In this document: positions 22,865 through 35,815 of the stretch, piece after piece | How positions within the stretch are numbered: the stretch's first letter is position 1 | Layout of the letters: each line of letters opens with the position of its first letter | NCBI GenBank assembly: GCA_030762895.1 | Contig: CM061067.1 | Span: forward strand, 105,867,888 to 105,931,887 | Direction: 5' to 3' | Length of the DNA stretch: 64,000 bases | DNA from: Sophora flavescens | Lineage: Eukaryota; Streptophyta; Magnoliopsida; Fabales; Fabaceae | Translations under genes and position numbers: made by a program | Notes under the pieces: model-generated | Told to the model about the DNA's origin: nothing | The model's input: only the letters and a program-made list of their open reading frames with translations | Database searches by the model: none

Positions 22865-25406
22865 CAAGATTTTTGAACTGTATCATGTTGAGAAGTTAAG
22901 GTTTCTGGTTGTTGAGTGGGGTCGTCTGCTTGATCTTCAGTCTTTATCTCTGGTATATCTTCTGAGATGTTTAGATCAAGATCCGCAAAAGCTTCATCTA
23001 GCTCTGATAATTTCTTATCAGGCTGTTTGTCATCAAACTTGACATGAATACTTTATTCTACTACTAGAGTTCTAGATCTAAAGCCTTTTGAAGTTTCAGA
23101 ATATCCTAACAGGATTCCATTATCTACTTTTGCATCAAATTTACCAAGTTGATCTTTAGTGTTAAGAATATAGCATTTACAACCAAAAGGGTGAAAATAA
23201 GATAAGTTGGGTTTTCGTCCTATCCACGGTTCATAAGGAGCCTTGTTCAGGGTAGGTCTAATGTATATTCTGTTCTGAATGTAGCAGGCAGTATTAACAG
23301 CTTCGGCCAAGAAGTGTCTAGGGATAAAGTTGTCATTGAGCATAGTCCTAGCCATCTCTTGAAGAGATATGTTCTTTCACTCTACCACACCATTTTGCTG
23401 TGGTGTTCTAGGTATTGAGAAGTTATGAAGAATACCAATTTCTTCACAGAACTTATGAAATAGCTCATTTTCAAACTCTCCCCCATGGTCACTTCTGATT
23501 GAAGTAATACACATGCCTTTTTCATTCAGTACACGTTTGCAGAATACAGAAAAGGCCTTGAAAGACTCATCCTTGTGAGATAGGAACATAACCCATGTCC
23601 ATCTAGTGTAGTCATCTACTATGACAAGACCATATTTCTTACCACTGACAAAAGCAGTCCTTGTTGGACTAAAAAGATCAAGGTGTAGCAACTCTAATGG
23701 TCTTTTGGTACTAACAATATTCTTATATTCAAAAGAACCTTTAACTTGTTTTCCCTTTTGACATGCATCACAGAGATCATCAGATTTGAACTTAAGGTTC
23801 CGTAGCCCTCTCACGAGGTTATGCTTGTTTAGCTTTGAAATTAATTTCAAGCTTGCATGACCTAGCCTTTTGTGCCAAATCCATCGCTCATTTCAATGGA
23901 CACTAGACATGAGACACTTTTATTTGGGAGGTCCTCCAAGTCAGTCTTATAAAGATTGTTTTGCCTCTTAACAGTGAATAAAAGTGATCCATCATCTTTC
24001 TTGACAGTACACAAGTTCTTATCAAAAGACACAGCATATCCACTGTCACATAATTGACTTATGCTTAGCAAATTATGTTTTAAGCCACTTACTAAATAAC
24101 ATTATCAATGGAAGAAAAAGGGTGTTTACCAATTTTACCTATACCATGATATTCCCATTCTGATTTCCTCCAAATGTAACCCAGCCACCATCTTTGGGCT
24201 TAAGGCATTAGAACATACACCTTTCTCCCGTCATGTGACGTGAGCAGTCACTGTCCAAGTACCAAGACGTTTGTTTTCTTCCTGTTGTTCAGCAAATCTG
24301 CAACAGGTATTATCTTATCTTTAGGTACCCAAACTGTCTTGGGTCCTTTCTTGTTAGTTGTCATCGGACGAGTATGCTTAGCATGTATATTATGTATGCA
24401 TCTAGATGAAGTATGCCCATTATTTCCACACACTTTGCAAATGGTGTTGGACGGGCCATACATTGTTTTAGCATTTTTAGCTTGTGCTTTTGAAGCTTTG
24501 TGCTGAGTATGTGGTGTTGACTTTTGTTGAAATGTTTCTTGCTTCTGTGTCATAACTGATGCCTGATTTATCATGTGGTGACCTAGAGTACCTTAAAATG
24601 AGATTAAGCTTGTTTGAGTCACCTACAAGCCTTGACAGAGAGTCTGTCAGATATGTCATTTCTTGCTTCAGATTTGCAACTTCACAAGAAGCATTAGGCT
24701 CACACTCCATTTTGTCAGCTAGACTGACATTCACTGATTTTAGTATGTCATTTTCATCTTTAAGGTTTTGTTTCTTAGTGCAGACCCTATCATATTCTCT
24801 AGACTGTTTGGAAAATTTCTATTTGAGACTCCTATACTCTCGTGACAGTATGGACGACTCATGCAACAATTCATCAAAAGCATTTTGAAGAGTGGACAGG
24901 TTAGATTCCATTACCTCAGCATCAGCGTATTCACTTTCTGATGCAGTGTCGGCCATGAGACAGATATTTGCCTCTTCCTCAGCATTATCGTCTTCATATG
25001 ATGAAGACAGATCAAGATCCTCCCATGTAGCCATTAAGCCTTTCTTCTTTTTGAATAATTTCTTTTTATCCTTTAGCTCAGGGAAGTCAGCTTTGAAATG
25101 ACCAGGTTTCTTGCATTTAAAGCACAAGGGTGGACCTTTTTCCTGGGAGTCTGACTTCTCCTTGGAAAACTTTTTTTTGAATTGCTTCCATCTGAAACCA
25201 CCTTTCTTTCTCCACATATGTTGAATCTTCCTGGAGATGAAAGACAATTCATCCTCGTCTGATCCTTCATCATTGTTAGAAAATCTAGACTCATCTGATG
25301 ACTCAGCAGCTTTGAGAACCTTTGAAGAGCTTGCTTTCTTCGCCTTTAGGGCAATAGATTTTCCTTTCATGGAATTTTCTTCTTCATTAAGTTCAAGTTC
25401 ATGAAC
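22865..25406 (-). pseudogene. SIRE gag C-terminus and integrase
   Basis: On the minus strand, from 25406: a lysine/serine-rich gag segment, a zinc knuckle reading CFKCKKPGHFKADF (about 25110) whose last cysteine is phenylalanine, then linker segments with CKVCGNNGHTSSRC (about 24420), which is an intact CCHC. IWVPK-type and LLSISQLCDSGYAVSFD-type segments follow. The integrase (about 23850-23053) has the zinc-binding remnant CDACQKGKQ, the catalytic core with HLDLF, SDHGGEFEN and QQNGVVE (the D, D and E positions are kept), then PFGCKCYILN and LLGYSETSKGFR. Breaks lie near 24590, 24110, 23860 and 23370. The frame is cut by Athila-2 at 22864 and resumes at 16313. Confidence 0.9.
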
Positions 25407-26152
25407 CTTGATGAGACACCCCGTTGTGCCCTGGTGTTTTATTAGCTTAAAACCTTATTAATTAATTCCTTAATCGCACGCTTAACGTGAAAATACGTAA
25501 AAATTAAAAACTTAACTTATAAAGTATACAACTTCATATGGAATGGCATATCACAATATAAGTATATTATGCATATTACAAAACATTGTTGAGGATATCC
25601 TATCAGTAGGATCCCTCACAGGCATATACTTAGACAAAGTGTTAAACAGTAGAAAACATATTAAAAAAAAATACGCCTCACGAGACGCACTGGACATAAC
25701 TAACTAGACCCTAATCACTATGGGTCACAGCTCATCCTCCAGCCTCCAGTTCGTAGAGAGTTCCATCCACAAGGAGATAAAATACAACATATACAGGGGA
25801 TAAGAAACAATTCTATCATCAAAAGCGGAAGAGTCATAGTAAATTATACAGTAATTGTCACAAACAAACAACACACATAACTAACGAATCATCCTCAAGT
25901 TAATATATATCATCCTCTACCCTTACTCTCAGGCAATCTAACAATTTATTTTAACGTAACCTCTCTAATCCTGTCACCATGTATTTATGTTATCGTGGCC
26001 ACTACCACTCATGTCACCATCCCTCATTTGCATCGGGGCACATCCTCATTCCCGTTAGGATGTTCCACCTAGTGCACACCTCCATTCTCGTTAAGGTGTT
26101 CCACCCTCAATCCCGTTAAGGTGGAAGTGGTCTCGCGAGAACTCTCAATTTT

Positions 26153-26365
26153 ACGTGTATTACATTACCAATACACGGTGTATTATATTACCAACACACA
26201 AAAGTGTTTCACGTGTATTATATTACCAATACACGGTGTATTATAATACCAATACACAGATGTCCTTGTGTATTATATTACCGATACACTTTTGCCTTTG
26301 TGTATTATATTACCAAGACACTTTTGTTCTTGTGTATTATATTACGAATACACGGTTGTGGACAA
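26153..26365. repeat. Tandem array of GTGTATTATATTACCAATACAC units
   Basis: About eight imperfect copies of a 22-35 base unit that is itself partly palindromic (GTGTATT...AATACAC). They give overlapping spurious frames in two phases. It lies next to the CCCATTCCCGTTAGGATG-type repeats at 26037-26130. Confidence 0.8.
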
Positions 26366-27269
26366 CAACACCTATACTTGAATCTCACCAACCCGTTTTA
26401 ACAACATCCTAGTGCCTTAACCTTCCATTAGAACTTGACACATATTCTATGTCATAACACCTCTTTAACATACATCATCTAGGTTTAGCACTTCTAAATC
26501 ATCATTATCCTCACACCCAAAACAATCATCTCTTAGACAACATATATATCTTTGCTTAAAATCCACTAAGCATAATAATAAAAACCAGGCAGATCATGCA
26601 TAACACAATATCAATCAAAATATTCCCATATCACCAGCATAGCACAAAATCAATTCAATAAAGGTAATAAAATAAAATCAACCATCAACAGTATAAAATC
26701 AACCTAATATTGATAAACCTACAATACCCAAATCACCATTGGTTTTTCAGAAAAGGTTTCCAATGTGATTTTGGTATTGTCGATTACTCGACTACTAATA
26801 GGGTTTAGGTCGCCCTACACAATTATTATATAATCTACTACTTATCCATTCCGACGATAGGTTGGTTATTTCCCCCACCTGGGTTATCACCGGACTCACA
26901 AACTCGAAGCTCCTCGTTGTCACACCACAAAGTACTAACTCCACCTTCTGTGAAGGTAAGGAGATTAGATGCTCGAAGAAGTATACCATGAACGTCCTCG
27001 TTTCCTCCGCGATGGAAGTCTAAGGTTATGAACACAAAATCACAAGTTATAATCAAACAAGAACACCAAACCATAAGGTATAGGTTCGGCCAAGACTAGT
27101 TCTTAGGGTTAGAGATTCCCGAAAATTATACAACTCATGGATTTATGATCCTTAAGTGTTAGGAGTTCATAAACAATGATCACTTAACAAAGTTGAATTA
27201 AAATCCCACTAAGTTATAAACTGAGGGTATTCGGCCAATGCTAGTTAAATAGGCTAGCATTCACTAAAC

Positions 27270-28760
27270 TTTCCTATCTCTTAGGTTTAGCATCCATATA
27301 TATTAAGGAGCTCAAAACCATGATCATTTTGGAAAAATAAGAACAAAGTATCCTAGATCCATAACCTTCTAGGTTCGGCCTTCATAGGATTTATACGTTA
27401 TAAATCTTTAAACTTTCCAATCTCTTAGACTTAGCATCTAAATATCTTATGGAGCTCAAGTCCATGATCATTTTGGAAAACAATGGAAACTTAAACATTC
27501 CAATCTCTTAGACTTAGCATCCAAATATCTTATGGAGCTCAAGTCCATGATCATCTTGGAAAAATGAGAGTAATACATCCTAGCTTTAATAACATAGAAT
27601 AAACAAGTTATAAATCCTTAAACTTTCCAATCTCTTAGACTTAGCATCCAAATATCTTATGGAGGTCAAGTCCATGATCATTTTGGAAAACAATGGAAAC
27701 TTAAACATTCCAATCTCTTAGACTTAGCATCCAAATATCTTATGGAGCTCAAGTCCATGATCATCTTGGAAAAAATGAAAGTAATACATCCTAGCTTTAA
27801 TAACATAGAATAAACAAGTTAGAAATCCTTAAACTTTCCAATCTCTTAGACTTAGCATCCAAATATCTTATGGAGGTCAAGTCCATGATCATTTTAGAAA
27901 ACAATGGAAACTTAAACATTCCAATCTCTTAGACTTAGCATCCAAATATCTTATGGAGCTCAAGTCCATGATCATCTTGGAAAAAATGAAAGTAATACAT
28001 CCTAGCTTTAATAACATAGAATAAACAAGTTAGAAATCCTTAAACTTTCCAATCTCTTAGAGTTAGCATCCAAATATCTTATGGAGGTCAAGTCCATGAT
28101 CATTTTGGAAAACAATGGAAACTTAAACATTCCAATCTCTTAGACTTAGCATCCAAATATCTTATGGAGCTCAAGTCCATGATCATCTTGGAAAAAATGA
28201 AAGTAATACATCCTAGCTTTAATAACATAGAATAAACAAGTTAGAAATCCTTAAACTTTCCAATCTCTTAGACTTAGCATCCAAATATCTTATGGAGGTC
28301 AAGTCCATGATCATTTTAGAAAACAATGGAAACTTAAACATTCAATTCTCGTAGACTTAGCATCTAAATGTCTTATGGAGCTCAAGTCCATGATCATCTT
28401 GGAAAAATGAAAGTAATACACCCTAGCTTTAATAACATAGAATAAACAAGTTAGAAATCCTTAATCTTTCCAATCTCTTAGACTTAGCATCCAAATATCT
28501 TATGGAGCTCAAGTCCATGATCATTTTGGAAAACAATGGAAACTTAAACATTCCAATCTCGTAGACTTAGCATCCAAATATCTTATGGAGCTCAAGTCCA
28601 TGTTCATCTTGGAAAAATGAAATTAATACATCCTAGCTTTAATAACATATAATAAACAAGTTAGAAATCCTTAAACTTTCCAATCTCTTAGACTTAGCAT
28701 CCAAATATCTTATGGAGCTTAAGTCCATGATCATTTTGGAAAAATTAAAACTCAAACATC
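27270..28760. repeat. Higher-order tandem repeat, period about 211 bp
   Basis: A core of the form CTTAGCATCCAAATATCTTA followed by TGGAGCTCAAGTCCATGATC occurs about 13 times. Two alternating spacers of about 85 and 126 bases define a roughly 211-base unit, present about six to seven times from about 27400 with single-base differences between copies. One spacer ends in AACAATGGAAACTTAAACATTCC, the other in ACATAGAATAAACAAGTTAG. Degenerate copies flank the array. This is a local satellite-like expansion inside element B. Confidence 0.9.
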
Positions 28761-30034
28761 CTAGTACCTAAACACTAAGTTTCGGACATCATAGGATGAT
28801 GAGGAAATATATTCTTTGTTTAACAATAACTCTCAAGTTTAGAATCACAAGGTATTAAGAGTTCTAAATCCATGATAATACTTGGAAAGTTGAAACATAG
28901 TATCCTAGGCTTACTTTTCATATTTTCAGTCATCATAGGAACAAGCTATCAAAACTTCCAAGATTTATAGATTTAAGATCAATGGATAGTTAGAAACTCA
29001 AACACATGATCATATTCCAAAAGTTGAAACAAAAACTTTCTAGGTCACAAATGCAAGCATTCGACCTTCATTGGAAGAGATAGGTAGAGATTTTTGTTTT
29101 AGACAACCTCTTAGTATGTGAAAATATAAGTTAAAACAAGACTATAGAAAGTGGTTTCAACTCAAAAGGAGTTTTCTACCATTTTAGAGAGATTTTAGAA
29201 GTTTAAAGCATATAAAGAACACATAAAGTAAAATAAGAAATAAAAGATGAAACTTGCAAAAAGATTCATATGAGAGCATTACCCTTAGTATAAGTAAGAA
29301 CTTTAATGAAGAACTCAAGTGGAAAAGACTAATAAAAATGGAAGCTTTAAGTGTTTGAAAAAAAAAGAAGAAAGGGAAGAAGTTGAAGAAGTATGAAGAT
29401 GGAGTAAGAAAATGAGAGAATGAAGATGAGTGATGATTATAAAGAGGAGGGAGAGGGGAGCATGAAATTTTGGAGAGAGGATGAGCTTGGAGAGCAAGTT
29501 TTGTCTTTAAGACTTGTTTGGTTAAAGAGGAAAGAGAAAAATAGGTTGTTAGGGTATAATATGATATAATTTGAAAAGTGTCATCATGACCACTTTTTAG
29601 GATGTGACTTAGGTCATCCCCCTAGTAAGTCACCTCACTCTCACATGTCACATCATCACTTTTGTGCTCCTTACTCTGCTCCATTGCGTATCTGGTTCAA
29701 GTTTTCGATCGTATTTCGCCCGGAATACATATTATATTTTATTTCTGAACTCGAATTTTTGATATCATACAAAACATCACAAAAACACTAACCGTTTCGT
29801 TCACGGTTAAAAATTAGGTTTTCTGCTCGGTAAACTTGTATCGGCAGTGAAAACGCAGACTGGCGTTCGTCTGAATTTTCAACCGAAAATTTTACCGTAA
29901 CCCTCTACCATAAAGTAGACTATGAATATGATTTTATTTTAATCAAAAACACTTTGTAACTCTCAAATTAAAATATAATTAATTATATTTTAACCGGTTG
30001 AACAACATAATTAAAATCAGGCTGTTACACTTGA

Positions 30035-30661
30035 CAGATCCAAGAAGCTCTTCCAGAGAGAGATTATTCAGGTTTTTGGCTTCCTGAATAGCAGTAACTT
30101 TGGGTCTCCATTGCTTGGATAAGCTCCTCAGAATTTTTCTGACATGATCTCTATTTTCATATGTTTTTCCAAGAGATCTGAGACTGTTGGTGATAGTCTG
30201 AAATCTCCCAAACATTTGATCTATTGATTCATGATCAGCTGCTATCTTAAATAGTTCACACTTGTGAACCAGCATGCTAATTTTTTATTCCTTCACTTGT
30301 GATGAACCCTCATAAGCTAGGGCAAGAGTATACCAGATTTCTTTATCAGAATTGCAGCTATGAATTTGTCATGTTCAGATCTGGTAATAGCACACATGAG
30401 ATAGTGCTTAGCTTTCATATTCAACTGATGTTGGTTTTTCTGCTCTTGAGTCCATTAGGCTCTAGAAACAGCAGCTCCAGTTTCATCTCTTGGCTCTGTG
30501 TAGCCGGTTTCAATAAACTCCCAAATATCTACATTTTGTACATCCAAGAAGGCTATCATCCTCTTCTTCCAGTACTCATAATCTGTTTCATCAAAGAGAG
30601 GGGGTCTGTTGATAGCTTGTCCTTCTGCATCCATGGTTGTTGGATCATACTCCCTCAGCAC
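30035..30661 (-). pseudogene. SIRE gag N-terminal part
   Basis: The frame begins MDAEGQAINRPPLFDETDYE at about 30634, the usual start of SIRE-type gag, and continues YWKKRMIAFLDVQNVDIWEF. Frame changes occur near 30455 and 30290, after which MFGRFQTITNSLRSLGKTYE and KILRSLSKQWRPKVTAIQEA are read, typical of the copia gag core (UBN2-like). The frame is cut by element B at 30034 and resumes at 25406. Confidence 0.9.
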
Positions 30662-30689
30662 TTGTTAGATGCTCAACCCTTTCGAGGCT

Positions 30690-30703
30690 GAGCTATGATA
30701 CCA
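30690..30703 (-). other. Primer binding site, initiator tRNA-Met type (SIRE)
   Basis: The minus strand reads TGGTATCATAGCTC just inside the 5' LTR. Plant copia elements typically carry TGGTATCAGAGC here; one base differs. Confidence 0.85.
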
Positions 30704-30705
30704 AC

Positions 30706-32381
30706 TGAAGTTGACACAGGCAAGCACAAGAAGGAGGGGGGGGGGGGGGGGTTGAATTGTGTTTGTTAATAATTTTCGAAAAACAACCTTTAAAACTATT
30801 TTTGCAGACAAGAAGATTAAAACAGAAGCAAGCACACAGAAATAGATCTTTTAAAAGCTTTAACAAAAGCAATATCAAAACCCCTCAGTCAGTAAGAACA
30901 AATAAAACTGAAAGATTTTAGAGATAGAAGATTCACACAGGGGATTTTATCCTGGTTCAATCTCTTCCAACCAAGAGCTAAGTCCAGTCCCTTCGACTTG
31001 AAGGTTTTATCCACTATTTCTCCAAATAGATTACAAACAAGTATTCAACATCTCTCCAAGCTTACAAGTATTCCTTTCTTACCAAGCCTCTCCAGGCTCT
31101 AACTCTAACAAAGAGATTTGACTTATGATCTTCTTAATTCACTATGTGTGAGGATATGAAAGTTTAAGATCAGATGAATATTTTCACAATATTCAAACTT
31201 AAGATACAAACTTTTTCTTATCAAAGAATAAAAGAATAAGAGCTTGTTTTCTCAAGAATTGTATCGACAGAGGTTGGGCTTGCCAAAGTTGTTCTTCAGT
31301 ACTTGAGGTCTTCTATTTATAGTGACTTCCTTCTTTTTAAAAGCTTCAACCGTCATTTTGAATTTTCCATTTAGAGATGAAATATTGTCCGTTGTGACTG
31401 AGGGTTTGATCTTGGCAATGCTGAAATGTACTCTTGGTTATCAAGGTAGCATGAAATGGAGGCTCACTGCTCAGAGCATTGCAGCTCGAAAACTATTGTT
31501 CCTCCTTTGAGTACAATCCAGATTTTTTCAGTCATAAAGTTGTCATCGTATAGATCATGTTGCAATTTTCAATGTACTAATCTGATTTTTGTATTTCTTT
31601 GATGGTACTATGTTTATTTTACAACAAGGTAAAACATTAAAGCAGATGAAACAAAAGTGAAGAACAAATATTCTATTGAAATAAATTCAATCATTTGAAA
31701 TAAATCTGAGAGAACTGTGTTGCATTTATTTACACATGAGATAGAGCTCGTCTACTCAAAAACTCCGTCTACTCAGTTATTTGTGAGACTAGGTTTGTTC
31801 GTTCTTTAATAAGGCTCGTCTGATGACGTGGCATACAAAGCTCGTCTATCAAGTCTTTGGACTTGCTATTCCTAAGTGCGTTATCATAATCTCCGCCTGG
31901 TGACATGTACCTGATTATTTAATTTTCCATTTATCTAATTCTATCAAGTATTCCCGTCTGCTGACGTGGCAAGCTAGACACGTATACTTAGAAAATTTAA
32001 GGCTCGTCTACTCAATCAATGAACTCGTCTACTGATGTGGCATGTTAAAACTAGTCTATTTGATTTTAAACTTAAAATTCGTCTAGTAAACATTTAGTGC
32101 CTCGTCTACTGAAAGAAACCAGTCTACTCAATTAAATACATAAATAACTTTACCAAAACATTGAGTATCCCGTCACGGGTGGACGTGCATTTCTCTCTAC
32201 GAGTCCAAGCAGATACATATGAAAACTTATTCTAAGTTTCCATGTCTTATAATTTTAAGTGTTCCTACATAACTAAATAAACTTGTTAGATATCAACTAT
32301 CAGTTTGCAAAGCAAATTTAATCCTTTTGTTAACATCAAAACTTAGAGATTAATTAAATCCATATCACTTTGGTTCCAACA
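30706..32381 (-). repeat. 5' LTR of the SIRE element (1676 bp)
   Basis: It starts TGAAGTTGACAC and ends GGTTCCAACA on the plus strand, followed by the target duplication AAACA (32382-32386). It gives the uninterrupted version of the LTR split at 8916. It contains a run of 16 G at about 30736-30751, a TATA box at about 31313-31322 and the CGTCTACT motif cluster at about 31746-32180. Confidence 0.93.
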
Positions 32382-33177
32382 AAACACTTTGTGCCTTTTT
32401 GGCAATCAATCCTTATCAGCTCATTTTTAAAAGGAAGTTGGGATCTCCGGAGATTATGATAGATGTTGAATATAGAAGTGCCATGCATTTTTCAAAAACG
32501 ACGATGATTATTGAATGTTATGCTTATTGGTGAAAATCTTCAGTTGAATATGAATATTACTTGTGCAACTTGTTTTGTGTGTCTGTGCATGCAGTTATCT
32601 TAATTAATCCATATATTGGTATCTCACCCTTACAATATATCAGGTTTTCCTGGTTTTTGACTGTTGTACCTTGGTACACTAGGGCAGGTGGTGTCATAAA
32701 GCTCCTAACCTCACTTGGGGATATTAATCCCGATCCTTGAAGACGTGGGTGATAGATTTTAATGGTGAGAACTATGGAGTTCTTTCTAGTAGTTGCCTTT
32801 TAGAATGACCAGCTTAGGATGTTTCCTTTGGGTCGGGTGTTTTTAAGAAAGTTGTTATAGGTGGTTTTGAAGAGTCTTGTATGATTTATAAATTTTCAGT
32901 ATGAAAGCTACTCTAGGAAGATTTATATATATTGTGGTATTTTGATTTATAAATAAACCAGTTTGTGTGTGTGTTTAAGTACGATGTAACTATTCTTTTG
33001 TGACGTGTGTATCATTTTTCCGAAGTGTACCTCAGAAAAGAGAAAAAATTTACCCCCATATTTTCAGACGTATGAAAATAATAAAAGTTTTTCTGAAAGC
33101 AACCAGTAAACTTAGATTTCAATTTATTTCCGCATGTGATTAGGAGGTAATGCCCCCGGGGGGGAGGGGGTGTTACA
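32382..33177 (+). mobile_element. Long LTR-like element C, second segment (3' end)
   Basis: It continues the sequence interrupted at 8235. The GGGATCTCCGGAGATTA block and the following CATGCATTTTT and ACGATGATT blocks match element A in reverse complement (about 10000-10075). It ends GGGGGTGTTACA at 33177. CTCACCCTTACA...TATCAG at about 32625-32644 corresponds to the acceptor-like site before the frame in A, but the sequence downstream differs. No coding frame is seen. Confidence 0.7.
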
Positions 33178-35769
33178 CTTATAAGGACCTAAACCTCCTT
33201 CACTAAGAGGCTTGCAAACCTTATTCCATGCAACTATCCCAAATTTCTTGTTTTGGATGTCTCCTCCCCAAATAAAGTTCTTGATCCACTTGTCAACTTC
33301 ATTAATAAGACTAACAGGCCAAGCATATATTAAAAAGCTGTGATTTAATATACTATGAATAACTGACTTTACCATCTGCACTCTGCCGGCCATTGATAGC
33401 AAAGAGGATTTCCAAAAGGCCAACTTAGACTTAATTCTATTTACAATTGGCATAAGAAGTTGAAGCTTGGGGAAAGGCAAAGAACCTGCATAGATAGGAA
33501 TTCCCAAATATGTGAAAGGCAAAGAACCAGCTTTGAAACCAAGGAAATCAGCAATAGCAAGTTTCCCTCTAGCACAAACAGAACCTGCATAGAAAGTGGA
33601 TTTACTCTGACTTAAACTTGGCCAGAAGTGAAACCATATCTATGAAAGAGATGCATCAAATTGCTAAGATTCCTTTGAGAACCTCTACAAAATAGCAGAA
33701 TATCATTTGCATACAGTATATGAGAGGGAATAACAGAAACTCTAGCACCAGTAATCAACTGCTGGCCACCATCCCTCACCAATTTAGAAATACCTTGGCT
33801 TAAAACCTCCTCAGCAAGACAGAAAATCAAAGGAGACAAGGGATCTCCTTGTCTAACCCCTCTCGAGCAAGAGAAGTAACCAGCTGACTTGCCAATCACA
33901 AAAACTGATAATTTGGATGAGTGAAGAATTGATTCAATCCAAGAACAAAATTTGCTGTCAAAACCAAAGGAATTAAGAACCTTAAGAAGAAACCTCCAGT
34001 CAATTGTGTCAAATGCTTTCATTATATCAATCTTCATAGCCAAATTGCCACCAAAAGACCTTCTGTCCAATAAATTGATGCCCTCAGAAGCTAGGCAAAT
34101 ACAGTCCCCAATCTCCCTCCCTTGGATAAAACCTCTTTGATTAGAAGAGATGATTTTGGGAGCAATCTTGGGTAACCTATCAGCTATGATCTTAGTGATG
34201 ATCTTGAATTTAAAATTGGCTAAAGCTAGAGGTCTAAAAATTTCCACCTTATCAGCATTAGGGACTTCAGGAATCAAGACAATCAGGTTGGAATTGAAGC
34301 CAGGAAGCAGCCAACCCTGCTGAAAAAATTGAAGCACATCACCAAATACATCATGTTAAATTATGTACCAATAATTTTGGAAGAAGGAAGCTCCAAAACC
34401 ATCTGGTCCAGGTGTTCTATTAGAATTCAAACTGAAAACAACATTCTTAACTTCAGAAACTGATGGCAGGTTGGTCATCATAAGGTTATCAATCCGAGAG
34501 ACTGAAGGGACAATGACTTCCTCCACTAGGCCATCATCAACACAAGCATTATCCCCTTTAAAAAGGTTCTCATAGTAGCTGACAATGTGGGATTCTAAAT
34601 CAGCTGGATCAGTGAGAATGACATCATCCTTTTTCAACAATGCAATCTGCTTAGACACATTTCTGACTTTAGTGATCTTATGTAAGAAAGCAATATTCCC
34701 GTCACCATGCAAAAACCAATCAGCCTAGATTTCTCTTGCCAAAAGACTTCTTGATCATGAAGAGCAAACTCCAATCTCAATTGGGCAGTTTGCTCCTGAA
34801 TACAAAGATCCTCATTGAAACCATTATCATCTAGCTGCTTCTGAACCCGGTCCAGCTCAACCATAGCAGACTTCACCCTTTCATTTACATTCCCAAAAAC
34901 CAACTTGTTCCAATCCTTCAATCTCAGTTTAAGAGTCTTCAGCTTTTGAGATAAGACACTCATAGGGCAGCCTTGGAAACTACCATTCCATACTTCTTTG
35001 ATAATCTTTTCACAATCCGGGTGATTGGACCACACTCTAAGGAATTTAAAGGAAGAAGGGAAAGTATGGACTTCCTTCTTGAAATCTAGCAATAATGGAA
35101 AATGATCAAACCTGACTTTTGTCAGGGAAACACATGAAACACTGGACCAGTAATCTAACCAAGAGTCATTGCAAATAGCTTTATCAAGTCTCTTTTCTAT
35201 AAGATGCCTACCCTTTCTACCATTGGACCAAGTGAACAGCACACCCCGAGTCAAGACATGAGTAAGGCTATTGTTATTTGTCCAATCCTTGAAATCCTAA
35301 CAAGGAATCTGAGATGGTAAAACTTTCCCTCTATATTCATGAGCACCAAGAACAACATCAAAGTCACCAACATAACACAAAGGATTTTGAAACTGTGACA
35401 GCAGAAGATTTAACGCATGCCACAATCTTCTTCTTTCCAGATGAGGTTGAGGCATATACAACAGATAAATATACTAATTGACCATGAAGATCCATTGAAA
35501 AGGATACATGTTGATCAGAAGAAGCAATCACAGTAGGATTCAAGCTCTCAGAGCAGACACACCATATGTTGGATTCAAGGGAACCCCTCTAGTTCACTCC
35601 AGAGACTCTCATGTTCAATTTTTTCCAAAAAGAGGCAGGGAACTTATTCTCCTCCATCCAAGGCTCAGCAATAAAAACAAAATCAGGCTTGTGCATCACA
35701 CAGCTTCTTCAAAGCCAATATTGTAGGGGAGTTGGCAATCCCTCTAACATTCCAGAAGATACACTTCAT
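33178..35769 (-). pseudogene. LINE ORF2: endonuclease and reverse transcriptase, broken
   Basis: The frame starts MKCIFWNVRGIANSPT at 35769, the start of the APE-type endonuclease. Later endonuclease segments read GDFDVVLGAHE (with a stop nearby), TRGVLFTWSNGRKGR, EKRLDKAI and FDHFPLL. The reverse transcriptase part has LNSNRTPGPDGFGASFFQ, NQRGFIQGR, MKIDIMKAFDTIDW and RGVRQGDPLSPLIF. The catalytic box YADD reads YAND, so one essential aspartate is asparagine. The C-terminal part (33522-33178) has FTYLGIPI and KSSLLSMAGRVQMVKSV, as in plant LINEs. Stops or frameshifts lie near 35280, 34720, 34345 and 33600. It cannot encode an active enzyme. Confidence 0.9.
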
Positions 35770-35815
35770 TTAGGAAAGCCTTGCTTCCCTACAAGGATCG
35801 GGTTGTATAATCATA

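Larger units (their letters stand above)
25412..30029 (-). mobile_element. Long LTR-like non-coding element B (4618 bp)
   Basis: It begins TGAGACACCCCG and ends GGCTGTTACA, with the target duplication CTTGA at 25407-25411 and 30030-30034. It sits in the SIRE gag and is in the same orientation as element A. Its right end (29780-29910) matches the right end of A (13245-13350) closely, including the TTCAACC(G/C)AAAAT and GCAGTGAAAAC(G/A)CAGAC blocks. There is no gag or pol. It carries two tandem arrays. The rest is AT-rich with no recognisable gene. It is probably a solo LTR of the same superfamily as A. Confidence 0.75.
8236..32381 (-). mobile_element. SIRE/Maximus-type Ty1/copia element with three nested insertions
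   Basis: The element is bounded by LTRs at 8236-14490 (split) and 30706-32381. The perfect target duplication AAACA lies at 8231-8235 and 32382-32386. On the minus strand the order is 5' LTR, initiator-tRNA-like primer site, gag, integrase, reverse transcriptase, RNase H, polypurine tract and 3' LTR. Without the insertions A, Athila-2 and B it would be about 8.4 kb. No env-like frame is seen after pol, although many SIRE elements have one. Frameshifts, stops and a changed reverse transcriptase motif show it is dead. The two LTRs differ at clearly more sites than those of the younger elements here. Confidence 0.9.

Noticed and set aside
26155..26412. Two overlapping frames with YYITNTR / ILPIH repeats
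   Set aside because: Translations of a short palindromic tandem array; no coding support.
27270..28760. Possible CRISPR-like array
   Set aside because: The repeats are long with equally repeated spacers of two kinds; this is a plant tandem repeat in an LTR-like element.
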